DNA from: Euglena gracilis
Lineage: Eukaryota; Euglenida; Euglenophyceae; Euglenales
Assembly: GCA_039621445.1 (NCBI GenBank)
Contig: CP154956.1
Location: 36,898,444-36,962,443, forward strand
Direction: 5' to 3'
Length of the DNA: 64,000 bases
The notes below the pieces were generated by a model. It was given only the letters and a program-made list of their open reading frames with translations. It had not been told where the DNA came from and did no database searches. Position numbers and translations under genes: made by a program. Positions 1-64,000 of this stretch are shown piece after piece (the stretch's first letter is position 1; every line of letters begins with the position of its first letter).

Positions 1-288
1 AACGTGTTGGAAGAGAAGCCAAAAGGGACCGCAATTGCTGAGCGTGTAGCTGTTACACGCCTGTTGGAGTTCCAGCAGGTGTGTAAACATCTGAACGCTC
101 AGTATGAGGACCTGGATGGCTTTTTTTCCGCATGGGCTGGTTGGGTCATTGACCCCAGATATTTGTTTGATGAGGCTACCCTCATCAATCAAGCTGAGCA
201 ACAACGCCGGGGCACAGTGTGGCACCACATTCAGTTTCGAGACATACCTGTACCATCTCAGCTGTTACAGCTCACGGTTGTCCGGTGA
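1..288 (+). CDS. Unrecognised partial reading frame upstream of the dynein gene
   Basis: Open from the left edge to a TGA at 286-288, about 94 codons, with no ATG seen at its start. The composition (LLEFQQVCKHLNAQYEDLDGFF, GWVIDPRYLFDEATL) looks like real globular protein rather than low-complexity read-through. I do not recognise the family. It could be the last exon of an upstream gene or part of a mobile element. It is not an obvious dynein segment. Confidence 0.3.
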   Translation, partial: NVLEEKPKGTAIAERVAVTRLLEFQQVCKHLNAQYEDLDGFFSAWAGWVIDPRYLFDEATLINQAEQQRRGTVWHHIQFRDIPVPSQLLQLTVVR

Positions 289-362
289 CCATCTTTCCAC
301 TGCCCTGCTGCATTGCATTAGATGTAGAACACCTCGCATTTCTGGCAAACACCTTTTATTTT

Positions 363-571
363 TCAGTCCACGAGACACAGTGTGTGTCCCAGTCCACGGG
401 GACACACACTGTGTCTCGTGGACTCAGTCCACGAGACACAGTGTGTGTCTTGGGCCTCAGTCCACGGATATAATAGTTTTTTAGAAAAATCGACCGACAC
501 TAACAGATTCAGCAGGGGCGCTCGCTCGCGCCCGGCGCCTCTGCTGAATCTGTTAGTGTCGGTCGATTTTT
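363..571. repeat. Two adjacent hairpin-forming inverted repeats
   Basis: The first (about 366-422) pairs GTCCACGAGACACAGTGTGTGTCC with its complement around a short loop; a third partial arm follows at 427-475. The second has a 37-base arm at 485-521 that pairs with 535-571 with one mismatch and a 13-base loop, starting AAAAATCGACCGACAC. Both lie between the unknown frame and the dynein start. They could be small fold-back transposons or mark the 3' end of the upstream transcript. Confidence 0.8.
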
Positions 572-854
572 GTATAGAAATCTTCCAGAACCTTAAAAAG
601 AGACTTGAAAAAGGTTTTGGTCGGTCGGAGAGCGAAACAGCCCCCCCCCCCCCAAATTTCCAAACCAAGGATTCGCCACCAGAGACCAGGCAGAGACAGG
701 GGGAGTGAAAGGAGTTTCATTTGTCTTCAATTCAATTGTCTTGGAAGGGTTAAATAGTTGTGAAATATCAATTCCAGCCTGACCAAAACTTGCCCCAAAC
801 CAATCCAACTGGATGATGAGATCTCCTCCCCCAATCTCAAACAGATCTTTGTGT

Positions 855-882
855 TTTCTTGTGAGAAGAAGCAGAAGAAGCA
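855..882 (+). promoter_or_regulatory. Possible spliced-leader acceptor just 5' of the dynein ATG
   Basis: A T-rich tract (about 847-860) is followed by AG at 864-865 and further AGs before the ATG at 883. In euglenids, nuclear mRNAs commonly receive a trans-spliced leader at such an AG a few bases upstream of the start. The tract is seen; the use is inferred. Confidence 0.25.

Positions 883-64000
<63,118 letters not shown>

Overview
The window is nuclear DNA of a flagellated eukaryote. Almost all of it is one plus-strand gene: the first 58 exons of an axonemal dynein heavy chain. The gene starts at about 883 and runs off the right edge. About 10.3 kb of GC-rich exons (3,438 codons) are scattered through about 53 kb of introns full of poly-C/poly-G runs, fold-backs, microsatellites and mobile-element remains. 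The sequence matches best the gamma-type outer-arm class (Chlamydomonas ODA2, animal DNAH5/DNAH8).

The introns suggest the organism. About 41 introns are ordinary GT-AG. Sixteen others cannot be placed with GT-AG borders if the protein is to stay collinear with the dynein family. In all sixteen, the boundary demanded by homology and reading frame puts intron bases +4 to +6 opposite complementary bases at -8 to -6. The pair is often CAG/CTG, but also TGG/CCA, GCC/GGC, AGC/GCT, AGG/CCT and GGC/GCC, and the helix reaches 8 bp in places. This is the known hallmark of euglenid nonconventional introns, so I infer a euglenid (Euglena-like) genome with a mosaic of both intron types.

Layout. 1-880: an unrecognised partial reading frame and two strong hairpins. 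883-26502: exons 1-19, the N-terminal tail. 30026-39938: exons 20-31, the linker. 40667-45277: AAA1, with Walker A and B. 45547-50460: AAA2. 50638-55189: AAA3. 55370-59161: AAA4. 59570-63666: stalk coiled coil and microtubule-binding tip. 63776-64000: end of the stalk and start of AAA5. AAA6 and the C-terminal domain lie beyond the window.

Mobile DNA in the introns. Two related inverted-repeat elements (14636-17186 and 51957-54954) share a CTTAGRCGGCC terminus and 5-bp target duplications and are packed with GCGC-type palindromes; I cannot place them in a known superfamily. There is also a hAT-like non-autonomous element (26832-28158), a gutted hAT gene inside a nonconventional intron (61062-61984), a decayed antisense pogo/CENP-B-like transposase (about 5240-7150), and smaller MITE-like elements. 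No second intact gene, tRNA, rRNA or CRISPR array was seen.
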